Shown: positions 28,401-37,679 of the stretch, piece after piece
Layout: each line of letters begins with the position of its first letter
Position numbering within the stretch: position 1 is the first letter of the stretch
NCBI GenBank assembly: GCA_963576475.1
Contig: OY754973.1
Coordinates: 6,539,052 to 6,603,051, forward strand
Origin: Molanna angustata
Taxonomy: Eukaryota > Arthropoda > Insecta > Trichoptera > Molannidae
Reading direction: 5' to 3'
Length of the DNA stretch: 64,000 nt
Position numbers and translations under genes: made by a program
The notes under the pieces: generated by a model
What the model saw: the letters and a program-made list of their open reading frames with translations, nothing else
Database searches by the model: none
Told to the model about the DNA's origin: nothing

Positions 28401-28708
28401 TCTTGAACACATTCATGATCAGTAAAGTAATTCATTACATTTCATTCAAAACAAATTTAATATATACCTGTTTTGAGTTTACAAGAACGCAATGAAGATT
28501 CGATGTCCCCGGTTTTCTTTTAGTAAGATCTGAAAAATCCGAAACAGAATTAAAGAACATAGTTATCTTGATAATACATTGTACCTATATAATATTTACT
28601 ACCATTGCAATCATTGCTTGTCGATTGTACGATTTCATCTGAGCGCGGTCTTTTTGGAGAAGTAGGAACATCAATATTTGCTAAAATATCATCAAAATTG
28701 TCATCCAT
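25402..28708 (-). CDS. ERCC1: ERCC1 / DNA excision repair protein (5 exons)
   Basis: ERCC1 is the non-catalytic partner of XPF (ERCC4). The heterodimer cuts 5' of bulky lesions in nucleotide excision repair and acts in crosslink repair. Exons in transcript order: 28708-28603, 28529-28468, 27977-27783, 26883-26698, 25689-25402 (TAA). Phases join to 278 aa, close to the 297 aa of human ERCC1. The central domain has [14 protein letters not shown] and [21 protein letters not shown]59, Y94 and Y101 match the human XPA-contact residues N110, Y145 and Y152. The last exon holds the tandem helix-hairpin-helix domain that binds XPF ([30 protein letters not shown]). Start: the ATG of [18 protein letters not shown]; the tail is acidic. 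It is in tandem with FANCM, 1.5 kb upstream. Intron 4 holds a LINE fragment. Identity is firm. Confidence 0.95.
25771..25807 (+). repeat. 37-bp direct repeat, left copy
   Basis: Identical over 37 bp to 26310-26346 (begins gtattttaagttcaataaaa). The pair brackets a LINE fragment in ERCC1 intron 4. Confidence 0.9.
25808..26309 (+). mobile_element. LINE endonuclease fragment between 37-bp direct repeats
   Basis: Two plus-strand frames (25829-26110 and 26089-26309) together resemble the end of an apurinic-type endonuclease and the linker to [21 protein letters not shown] is followed by a [11 protein letters not shown] motif, corresponding to the SDH box with Asp-Met replacing Ser-Asp. A frameshift separates them. 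Neither the 5' end, the RT nor a 3' tail is present, so the inserted piece is internal. The direct repeats look like a long target duplication. Confidence 0.65.
26310..26346 (+). repeat. 37-bp direct repeat, right copy
   Basis: Right-hand partner of 25771-25807, identical over its length. Confidence 0.9.
27481..27660 (+). repeat. Family A SINE, lacking most of the tRNA-like head
   Basis: Starts at the B box (gggtttgattcccggtgg) and runs through the body (cagtctggatctgtgagacg, cagaatgtggcaacttg) to the 3' tail. A preceding stretch ends in cgtaaagtaagtaagtaa, also seen at 58370-58395, so the head was replaced by another repeat. Lies in ERCC1 intron 3. Confidence 0.75.
28080..28256 (-). repeat. 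Family C interspersed repeat with a hammerhead-like segment
   Basis: On the minus strand, GGGTGCGCAGATCGCAAC and ATATGTGCAAACCGCC match the element at 23220-23410. Next to it on the same strand is CTGAAGA (28243-28249), then TGATG, a loop, CATCG and AAAAC (about 28215-28242). This parallels the architecture of the Penelope arm motif. Lies in ERCC1 intron 2. Confidence 0.4.
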
Positions 28709-29786
28709 TTCTAATATATCATAAAATAAACATACTTGTTTTGCAGAATATTAATATAAAAAATACAAAACCCTTCTACAAATAAACACAAACTGATTGA
28801 AAACAACAATATTTTGAAATAACACTCGCATCTCGCATAATCTCAAACTTTAAACTTGGTCATAGATAAAATATTTTTAAAATTGACATTCACAAAACAT
28901 AGATGACAATGACAGAAGATCGGTTGTAGAGTAGTTTGATATTTCCATAGGTATTGTGATCGATATATTTCCATGCATTATATCAAAGAAACCCAATAAC
29001 CATTATTTTACTTTGGCCTGATGTATTTCTTTTATTAATTCTAGGAACGGATTATAGCGGCCTCCCAGGCCTTGTTTATATATTTAAGCATTGTCTTTTC
29101 TATTGAAAATAAATTTGAAATGTAAAATGCATTTGGCAGATTCCTGGAATCTTGGTTGGCACCCGGCGGTACGGATTGATTCTTCAGTTAACCACCCCCC
29201 CCCCTCCCCTACTTCATGTTTCACGGGCGCTGGGTCGCCCGGCTGTAGTCGATCAGTTGTCATTCGGTAGGAGTCAGTGGTTGGTCGGTAATTGTAGAGA
29301 CCCGCGTGCGAGAGTGCGAGTTTGCTAGGCTATCGGACGGCCTTAGCATTTTTTTTTCTAATTGTATAAAGTAGTGAATAAGTGTGTTTCAGGTCCACAT
29401 AACCAACGAGGGGTGAATTTAAGATAGTTTAAGTTACTATTAAAAATAACTTTTAAGAATAAAAATAACTTAAATAATCGCATAATAGTGAATAAGTGTG
29501 TTTCAGGTCCATATAACCAACGAGGGGTGAATTTAAGATAGTTTTAAGTTATTTTCAATTAATAAAAAGTAATATTATGTAGTGTGTTTCCTCTACAGTC
29601 CCGTTACGAGACCAGCAGTTTGGTAAGATCTCTCCAGTTATGTATATATTATTTTTACCATGCCTGTATTTGTATGTATTTGTCTTTTCAGGCACATCAC
29701 AGCCGATTATGTTTTATTTATTTGATTTTTATTTTCAGGAGCAGAGTTTAATGTTTATTTTTATTATGCTTTTCAGCTTCTTTAGT
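28709..29786. other. ERCC1 upstream region and LTR/leader-like sequence
   Basis: The first part should include the ERCC1 promoter. From about 29030 the composition changes: a C-run at about 29201-29215, moderately GC-rich sequence to 29345, then a 60-65-bp unit (tagtgaataagtgtgtttca and onward) at about 29373-29434 that repeats about 114 bp later at 29486-29550. It resembles an LTR retrotransposon leader, but no paired LTR or coding region was found. Confidence 0.4.
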
Positions 29787-30002
29787 TAACAATTTCGCGT
29801 CCCAACATGGGACCAATATATTTCTTCCCAGCCTCCTTATATCAATCTCGCGTCCCAACGTGGGACTAGTATTTTTCTCCGCCTTCTCTAGATATCAATT
29901 TCGCGTCCCAACGTGGGACGAGTATTTTCTCCGCCTTCTCTAGATATCAATTTCGCGTCCCAACGTGGGACGAGTATATTCTCCTCCTTTCTTTAGATAT
30001 CA
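29787..30002. repeat. Four-unit tandem repeat, about 53 bp, each with a hairpin
   Basis: The 15-mer GTCCCAACGTGGGAC starts at 29852, 29905 and 29957, with a one-base variant at 29799. Spacings are 53, 53 and 52. Each is an inverted repeat with 6-bp arms and a 3-base loop. The spacers share the words ctccgccttctctagatatc and caatttcgc. Function unknown; it adjoins the leader-like sequence upstream. Confidence 0.85.
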
Positions 30003-30062
30003 AGTTATGTAAAAATCTTTTATAAAAATTGATATGTATTAAAAATTATTATAAAATAAGGG

Positions 30063-30150
30063 TGCATGTAACACATGAGATCCAACTGTCGATGGCTATA
30101 GTATATATAATTGACGAATATGTACCAAACTATAAGCATGTTATAGCCGA
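30063..30150 (-). mobile_element. Helitron 3' end fragment
   Basis: tgcatgtaacacatgagatc and ccaactgtcgatggctatag match the reversed end of the Helitron family, including the hairpin. The CTAG terminus itself is lost. Confidence 0.55.
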
Positions 30151-30184
30151 AAAACAGTGTTGTCGAAAAACAATAATTTTTAAT

Positions 30185-30790
30185 TTTTTCCGCGGCAACA
30201 TTTTGGCGGAAGACTACTAGCGCCCCTGACGACGTGAGAGAACGACAAGGAAGCTTATAGCACGCGCGATGGCACGCGCTCTCTTGGCATTCGACGCTGG
30301 TGGAGGACGGATGGTTTGGTGTGACGCCGTCATCGGTCGACACGCGCGTCCCGATGGCGGCCATATTTTCAAGAGCACGAGGAGGTCGGTGTGACAGGAC
30401 CCGTCACGCGCATGGACGCTGATGGTGCCCCAGAACCAAGATGAGGGCATCAACAGGACAGGAGGTTGGAGGCAGAGCGCAGTGTGGGGCCACCGCGTAG
30501 GGAACGCGGCGGCTCGCAGATTGGACCACGAAGGGCAATCCGTGTCGTCTGGAGCGTCGGTTCGCCTCCGGTGAGGCCTCAACTGGTATGCCACCTCTGT
30601 CGAGATGCGCCGTCATAGCGTGCCGTGGGACACAGAGCCAGCCATGGGTGACGGTCTGGAGGAGGAGATCAGGAGGAGAAGAAGAAACCACGCCGGACAC
30701 GAGGAAGACCTGCTAGCCTGACGCAGAGGCTGGGCCCCACCGATCTACCGTCACCACGTGGAAGACAGTGACATGCCTGGAGTAAGGATG
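30185..30790. other. GC-rich island of unknown origin
   Basis: About 600 bp is clearly richer in GC and CpG than anything around it. Overlapping open frames exist on the minus strand (30020-30364, 30217-30594, 30404-30700) with Arg/Pro/Ser-rich translations typical of GC-biased shadows. No domain or splice structure is recognised. Placement between LTR-like sequence and an R1-like LINE suggests retroelement origin. An AATAAA at about 30943-30948 follows it on the plus strand. Confidence 0.4.
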
Positions 30791-31013
30791 TCGCTGTACC
30801 CTGGGGCGGTATATTCTGGTCGGCGTCTTTTCGTCTGTTTGACAGTTCGTTTCGGTAGATGCCACGTGTTTTTATTTGTTGTCTGTTGTTTTGTTTTTTT
30901 TTTATTATTTTATTGCCATGGACCTACTATAATGATTTTTTGAATAAATGCGCCGTACTACTACAATTTCATAGTGTCACCATCACCTAAGGGGGGGTAT
31001 AAGTCATAGACTC

Positions 31014-32021
31014 AATTTCGCACCTAAGAAGACGTATGGGTTAGTGTTAAAAGGCATAATGAAAAGTCCTCCCTCCATCAAATTTATCAATACGCGTGTA
31101 ATATTTAAGGATAGGGTCAAAGTTTTGGGTGTTACACTAGATAGAGGCCTAACTTTCCAATACCATGTTCGTGCTGTATCCGATAGTGCAAAAATAGCCT
31201 TCCAAAAGATTTCACGTCTTGCTAGAGCTAGTTGTGGCCTTAAATTTCCAGTAGCAAGACTGTTTTACAACGCTACCTTTCTGAGTATTATGTGTTATGC
31301 CGCTCCTTGTTGGGCTCATCGTTGTGAAACCCAATACATTAGACGTCTGCTGCTTTCTGGACAGCGCTTCGCTCTAATAGCTTTAGCAAAGGCTTACAGA
31401 ACCTGCGCTACCGACACACTTTCTATTCTCACAGGTATGGCTCCCCTTGATCTGGAAACACAGCGACGAGCTTCAATTCACAACCTGTATAGAGGTCGAA
31501 GCTCAATTTTGGGTGGTGTTTCTCTCCCACCTGTAAATTTACCCACAGTTCGTGGAGAGATTGAGAACTTGGCCCGGAGTTCTCTTTTAGATGCTTGGCA
31601 ACGTCGCTGGTCTTCTTCTTCCGTGGGCAGACTGACATTTTTATTTCTTCCTGATGTGAGGACTCGAATTTTTTCCTCGTGGATTGTTCCCGATTATTGG
31701 ACCACGCAATTCCTTACTGGACACGGCAGTTTCAAAAGTTATCTCTTTCGTTTTCACTTATCCGATTCGTCCTCATGTCAGCTTTGTGATAACCCTGAAC
31801 AGACTTCTGAGCATATCCTATGGGAATGCACTAACTTCTCCGTGTCAACATTCCGACGAGAACTCTACGACGATGTCCGAGGGAATTTCTTTGGACCCAT
31901 TGGACATGCGGACCTTGTAGCCACGAAGAGCAACTTTAGGGCTTTCAAGACTTTCTGTCTTAAATTCGGTGCACTATTATCTTCACTATCACTGAGCAGT
32001 GAGCCAGTTGTTTCAACATGA
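31014..32021 (+). pseudogene. R1-like LINE, C-terminal part of the reverse-transcriptase protein
   Basis: The open frame begins at NFAPKKTYGLVLKG, the conserved region after the RT palm, and runs to a stop at 32019-32021. It includes KVLGVTLDRGLTFQYHV, a typical R1-clade thumb, and a C-terminal CCHC finger (CQLCDNPEQTSEHILWEC). Endonuclease and RT catalytic domains are absent because the copy is 5'-truncated near 31005. The frame has no stops, so the copy is not old. The 3' UTR probably extends to about 32250, where AT-rich sequence begins. Clade assignment is inferred from these motifs. Confidence 0.85.
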
Positions 32022-32509
32022 TTAGCTCTCTTTGGCACATTAAGTGCAGTGTCTGCAAGGTTTTAGAGTTCTCCGGACTCTTCATATGTTCTTTGTGTTC
32101 TTTCAGAGTTTTGCAAGGGGCCGTTATTAGTCCCCATAAGCAGAACGGGTGGTGGTGGGGGAAGAAAAGTGTCACCATCATTTCTCTCCTTTTCTTCCCC
32201 ACACCTTGGCTTGATGTTTCCTCGTGGTAGACGAGAGGTCTCATCAAGCACTTATTTATTATTTTTTATTTTATTATATTTTTATTTATTTCTATCCAAA
32301 AATATACAGTATATATGAGATACAAAATATCTTAAGATAATATAAGCTTATTCATACATAGTTAACATACAATGTAAATATAAGTTATCTCATTTCAATA
32401 AATATCAATTTACCACTTCACTGGTGCTTACATAGTTTAAGCCATATCTTTTTGTTTGTATCTTTGTTACTTTAAAAATAAATTTTCAAAATTTTTAAGA
32501 TATATTGTT

Positions 32510-32720
32510 TTCTATATAAAACATGTAGGTATGTACGTCAGGATAGGATAGTAGGGAGAGGTCAGTCCATCCTTCCTACCCAGAATATAAAAATAGGGTG
32601 ATGGTATGTATGTATGTTTGGAGATTAAGTATCAAACTATTGAGTCCCCGTAGATATTGTGTTGTGTATACTGCCATATAAATTGTATGAAACGATGTCG
32701 TCACTAATTAATTAGTAATT
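32510..32720 (-). mobile_element. Helitron internal fragment
   Basis: The words ttgttttctatataaaacat, gtcaggataggatag and gagattaagtatcaaactat align with the adjacent Helitron (32860-33000) and with 47310-47540. It is a partial copy immediately left of a fuller one. Confidence 0.6.
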
Positions 32721-32727
32721 TTTGTAA

Positions 32728-33480
32728 CTAGTTGCATGTAACATATTATGAGATCCAACTGCCGATAGCGATAGTATGCATAATTGAAGAATACGTTCCA
32801 AACTTAAAAATACTTAAACACACATTAATAAATATTTTTAGATATTTTGTTTTCTATATATAACATGTAGGTAAGCATATATGTCAGGATAAGATAGTGT
32901 GGGGTTCAGACTGTTTTTCCTGCCCAGTATATGAAAACAGCATGATGTATGTTTGTAGATTAAGTAGGTATCAAACTATTGAGTGAGATATTGTATAGTG
33001 TTTACTGCCTTACAAATTGCACTAAATTCAATTTTTATAAAAATTGTTAAAAATAGTTTGAGATGTACTACTATAATGTTTATATTTTTTATAGGAAATT
33101 AAATTATCTAGTTGGAGTGTTTTGGCTTTTTTTATATTTTTAAAAACTTTGGAAATATAGACAGTTAAACACATAAATTTATCATAAAAAATCTTTATCT
33201 TAATAAAAAATATTTGAGAAACTCTGGAATTTTTTTTGAAAAAACATTTATACCAATTTTCAGCGTTCTAGCTTTAATGGTTTTTGAGATAAGTATATGG
33301 AAAAATAAAGTAAAAATTCAAAGTTGATAACCCCTGATTGAAACGAAAATTCAAAAATCAGAGTGTAAAAGTTTTTTAGGCCTGTATTTTCTAAAATTTT
33401 AGACTCATTGAGCGGATCAGAAGTTATAAGTAGGACACACACACACACACCCTCACACACACACACACACACACACACTT
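32728..33480 (-). mobile_element. Helitron-like element, reverse copy
   Basis: The 3' terminus CTAG is at 32728-32731 (minus strand) with the expected flanking A/T. The hairpin, an 'atagcgatagtatgcataat' segment and a long interior match 18100-18936 in reverse, ending in a CA repeat. The 5' end is uncertain. Confidence 0.7.
33427..33479. repeat. CA microsatellite
   Basis: Two CA runs are separated by a CCT step. It is the counterpart of the GT run at 18101-18165. Confidence 0.9.
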
Positions 33481-34240
33481 CATTCATTTTTGTTTTATAA
33501 TACCATATATCTCAAAAACCATAAAATTTGAAACGCTTATAATTTTTATAAATATAGACAAATAAAATATCGCAAATTCATTATAAGAAAAAAATTTTCC
33601 CCGTTATTCAATTTTTTTTATTAAGTAAAATATTTTTATGACTAATTTAAATATGTCTACATATATTTAACCTATTTTTATGTGTCTGCCATTTAATCAT
33701 ATTTCCAATATTTCCATTTTATTTAACAATATTGAAAAACGCCGAAACACCCTGACGCGACCTCTCCTGTTTACGATTTCTATTTCGAATTCAACGCCAA
33801 ACCAATACACCACAAGCAACCAACAAAAACAAAAAAGAAATCACAAAAATATATTTTACCTCGAAAAAAATGTGAAAATGTAACGATAGACTGAAATTGG
33901 CTAGTTTTTTGTTTCCCTATAAGATTTTGTCGAATTTGAACATTATATATAGTCAGCGCCCTTGGAGTGATCTTCTATCACTAAACGGCGCTTTATATAT
34001 TTTTTATTTTTATTATTATTATTAGTTAGGCTTGGCTACTTTTTATATATTTTTTATTTATTTTATCCACCGATGCCGGTCCCAAGCCCGGATGCAAAAG
34101 GAGGAGGGTTCTATGGCCAAGCTAGCTACCTACCATGGGCAAAAAAAAGATAAGCTCACAGACCGGATAACCAAGCCTCGGAACATAGTAGATCCCGAAA
34201 ACTGACCCAAGAAAGGAAACGATTACGAAAACAAAACATA

Positions 34241-34918
34241 GTGCGGATAGGATACTGGAATATTAGGTCATGGAATGGAAAAAAACAGAAGGTAATAGCG
34301 GAGTTAGATCATCATAAAATAGACATCTGTGGACTATCAGAAACAAAAAAGAAGGGCAGGGGAACATCAAAATACTCCAATTACATTCTAATATATAGCA
34401 AGAAAGATAGATACCAGAGAGCCAGCTCAGGAGTCGGAATCCTTCTGCATGAGAAGTACGAGAACTCTATCGACAATATTGAATATATCAACCATAGAAT
34501 ATTAAATGTATCACTCAAAATGGATAATAGCCGTCTAAACCTAATAAGTATATATGCACCTGACATAACGAAACCGATCGAAGAGTCTGAAGAATTATAT
34601 ACCTAACTTCAAGATGCAATATCCCAAATACCAGATACAGAAAAACTAATTATGTTTGGAGACTTCAACGCCCGCATTGGAGACACACCACTAGATGGCA
34701 CCAAGCAACGATTCAATGAATCAACCATCAACCAAAACGGCGAAATGCTAATAGACTTATGTGCTCGAAATGAGATGAGAATATGTAACTCATACTTCCC
34801 ACACAAACCACAACACAAGTATACCTTCGAAAATTCGCGAGGAGACAGGTCTATGATTGATTTCATCATAACGAACAGAAAAATCCATCACTCTATAATA
34901 AAAAATTATATCAGAGTT
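34241..34918 (+). pseudogene. RTE LINE endonuclease, N-terminal part
   Basis: Begins RIGYWNIRSWNGKKQKV, then HHKIDICGLSETK (catalytic Glu), SGVGILLHEKY, and after an in-frame TAA at 34604 continues with FGDFNARIGDTPLDG and DRSMIDFIITNRK. These are the apurinic/apyrimidinic-like endonuclease motifs. The frame is cut at 34918 by a TIR element; the last motif, SDHHLV, lies at the far side (37690-37710). Confidence 0.85.
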
Positions 34919-35269
34919 CAGTGCCCCGTTCCACCATCGTACTTTTCAACTTTGCGCTTTGCACTTTGCAATTCGTCGGCTTGTTTTCGTTCCACCATTA
35001 CATTTTTTCGCAAAGTAAAAGTTGCAATTTGCAAATCGAAAAGTAGACGCATATTGCAAAGCAAATAAGCCGTTCTGTTCCACCATCGCTACTTTTCATA
35101 AAAAAACTTTGCAAACCTTGCGAATGAATTGAAAAGAATATTTTGACATTTCAAATTTGCCAGCGAGTTGTGAAAGTAGAAGTTGATTGTTTAGAATTTT
35201 TGAGTAAATTTACTATAAAATTTTGCATAAATTATTGTTAGAAAGGGATGAGGAAGACGGGGTTGTAAG

Positions 35270-37008
35270 CAGAGGCGGCTCGTGATTGAAATTATAGGCG
35301 GTGCATATTTACATAAACATAATAATATGTACCTACATTCATCTTTATATTTCTTACGCAATTCTTGCTTCTGTGGGTTTTAAACACTGTTAAGATGGAA
35401 GAATTGCCAAATGCCACTTAATACGCCACTTATGCAGGATGCAAGGAAGTATTTATTATTTTTTGACAAATTTATTTGATTACTAGTAGGAAAAAAGTCC
35501 AATCTATGCGTATATAGTATATGTTATCATAAAATAGTCGATTGTATTTTTTTTTCTCAAGCAATTTAAATGTACTTATTCAAATATTAATTTAACACGT
35601 ACCCAATAACAAATTGACACTTTCTGGATAGATATTTATCGTCTCATAGAGCTAGACTGAAAACACAATTAAAACTATACCTCATCTGGAAATATAACCC
35701 GATCCTTTATATAACTCTATAAGTTGATTGGAATGAATTGCCTAATGGCAATAAGCCTACGAGTGTGTAATAAATTTGCATATATTATGTACATAGGGAT
35801 TAATAAAAATTAAATACACAAGCGAGAAATTCAAAATTTTTGTATTACAAATAAATTACTACAGTAAGATTTTATAAGTTAATTTTAATTAAGATTTTCA
35901 TATCGTTTGGCCAAATACATCACAATAAAAAAATTTATAAAAACATTTGTTATTTGTATAAAAAATGGATATTTCTTATTATATAAATTAAAGTTTCATT
36001 AAATGCAAGGTAGGTACTCACACTGGGTATATCTAGATGCAAATGAAAAAAAAACTTTCGACACTTTCATTTGTATAAACACTTCGATTACACGATTGTT
36101 TTAAATATGGATTTGTTTTTGGACACCATTGATAAAGCAATGAGACAGTCTTCTGTTATAATAAGAATATAATAATGTATTATCCTCAAAAATATTAGAA
36201 AAAATGCGTAGAAAATCACCGATGGCACTCCTCAGTTGTCATTGAGATTGTACAAATAATTGTATGATAATTTACTATAAGACTGGATCGTAGGTATTTC
36301 AAATAGTTTTTAAATTGTTATCACTCCATCGAAGTTGAAAAAATACCACGAGAATAAAGAACACGCAATTTAGTCGATATTATTTCATATCTTTATTCAC
36401 TCTAGAAAGATGTTTTGTTTAAAAAACAGATAAATCGATGAATGACACTTTGTGTTCTGTGTGGACAACCGGTCAAACAGTCAAACTTGAATGTTGTTGT
36501 ATAACATTATACGTTGTATAACATTATACGTCAGTAAATGTAAAATAATCTTTACTAATCAAATCTAAAAGGTCGTTTTTACGCATGTTTTTGGTAACTC
36601 TTATTATGGACAGAATATGTCTACTATGCGCATGTGCGGGGCAGATCGGGCAGTGCACGACAACTGAATGATTACATCTCTTTCTAACGCATATGTAGAC
36701 CAATGAGGCATTATAACACCGACGATTTTGAACAAAATATAGAATTTGTATGAGGTCTCACATTTACTTACGGGCATTATTGAAAGTGCACATAATCCTT
36801 AATGCGCATGCGCGAAATATATTTCGTACTACAGTATATACTCATGACTACACCGCGCATTCACCATGTACCTACAGGAAATTTACTACATACATATTAT
36901 CATTGAAATGTATGTTTACAAGTGTTTTGATAAATTTCTAGGGATATTTCTTTTTTATTTTAGTAAGCAGTGCAGTGCACTTATGCACACACTAAGAAAC
37001 CGCCTGTG
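35270..37008. mobile_element. Non-autonomous hAT element, copy 1 (1739 bp)
   Basis: Ends are CAGAGGCGG and CCGCCTGTG, a 9-bp imperfect inverted pair. The 8-bp duplication GTTGTAAG flanks it at 35262-35269 and 37009-37016, diagnostic of hAT. No transposase frame is present; the longest frame is 63 codons (36750-36941). A second copy at 53156-54889 is nearly identical. Bases about 35585-35705 are a degraded family A SINE, and about 35735-35800 a family B tail. Confidence 0.95.
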
Positions 37009-37284
37009 GTTGTAAGAAATTATAGAGAAAGGATAAATTTCGAAAATATTTTACCCACGCAGTTCCTCAAATATTTTCGCATAAATAGCACTCAGTGTGA
37101 ATATGTCTTGATTAAGTACACGATTTATTCTGATTTTTTTTAGGTAATTTAAACTATGTTTATGTGATTATAATGTCCGCTTTTTCTAAGTTTATATGAT
37201 TATTTCACTACTCATTTACACATATTTTAAGGTACAGAACAGCACTAAGAGAAGCAAATGATTGTCTCCTCAACAGCAAATAAT

Positions 37285-37413
37285 TCAGTGAAGCACCTTT
37301 TGTTTCACTGTATTAGTGATAGTGTCACTAAATGCTCCAAAAATAACTCCTTTCTTTTCATTAATTATCTCCAACACGGCTATTTTTTTCTTAATATTGT
37401 CTTTCCGGCTCAT
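37285..37413 (-). pseudogene. Myb/SANT-like N-terminus of a Harbinger accessory protein
   Basis: 42 codons starting MSRKDNIKKKIAVLEII, followed by EKKGVIFGAFSDTIT, resemble the N-terminal helix region of the Myb-like protein that accompanies PIF/Harbinger transposases. It ends early at TGA. Assignment is by remembered family pattern only. Confidence 0.4.
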
Positions 37414-37679
37414 TTTCTAACAACAACAACGAAATCACAGAATAGACAAGAACGAACGGTGTCAAATGATCGTGTACGCTACGCGCGAAACACTCGGTAC
37501 TACTAAGTTATCACTAGGTGTCGCTAGCGTCAATTGAAAAGACTTTGTAAATGTTTGGCGACGCCGCAAAGTGACCATTTTTTTTTCGTGGAACGCGAAC
37601 GCTTTGCACTTTGCGAAATTCTCAAATCGCAAAGCGAAGAGTGAAAAGTTGAATAGTACAATGGTGGAACGGGGCATTG

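Larger units (their letters stand above)
34919..37679. mobile_element. PIF/Harbinger-like element (decayed) hosting a hAT
   Basis: The left end CAGTGCCCCGTTCCACCAT and the right end (complement CAATGCCCCGTTCCACCAT) form terminal inverted repeats with one mismatch in 19 bp and continuing similarity. Without the hAT insert the element is about 1.0 kb. A plus-strand fragment split by the hAT reads LLERDEEDGVV before it and RNYRERINFENI after, resembling the N-terminus of a Harbinger transposase. A minus-strand Myb/SANT-like start is at 37285-37413. No clear 3-bp target duplication is visible, and the DDE domain is gone, so the superfamily call is moderate. Confidence 0.6.

Noticed and set aside
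30020..30700. Overlapping minus-strand frames in the GC-rich island
   Set aside because: GC-rich DNA has few stops; the translations are Arg/Pro/Ser-rich in several frames with no domain.
32018..32251. Small frames after the R1-like stop
   Set aside because: They lie in the LINE 3' UTR and overlap on both strands.
36750..36941. 63-codon frame in hAT copy 1 (and 54631-54822 in copy 2)
   Set aside because: Duplicated only because the element is duplicated; no transposase motif.
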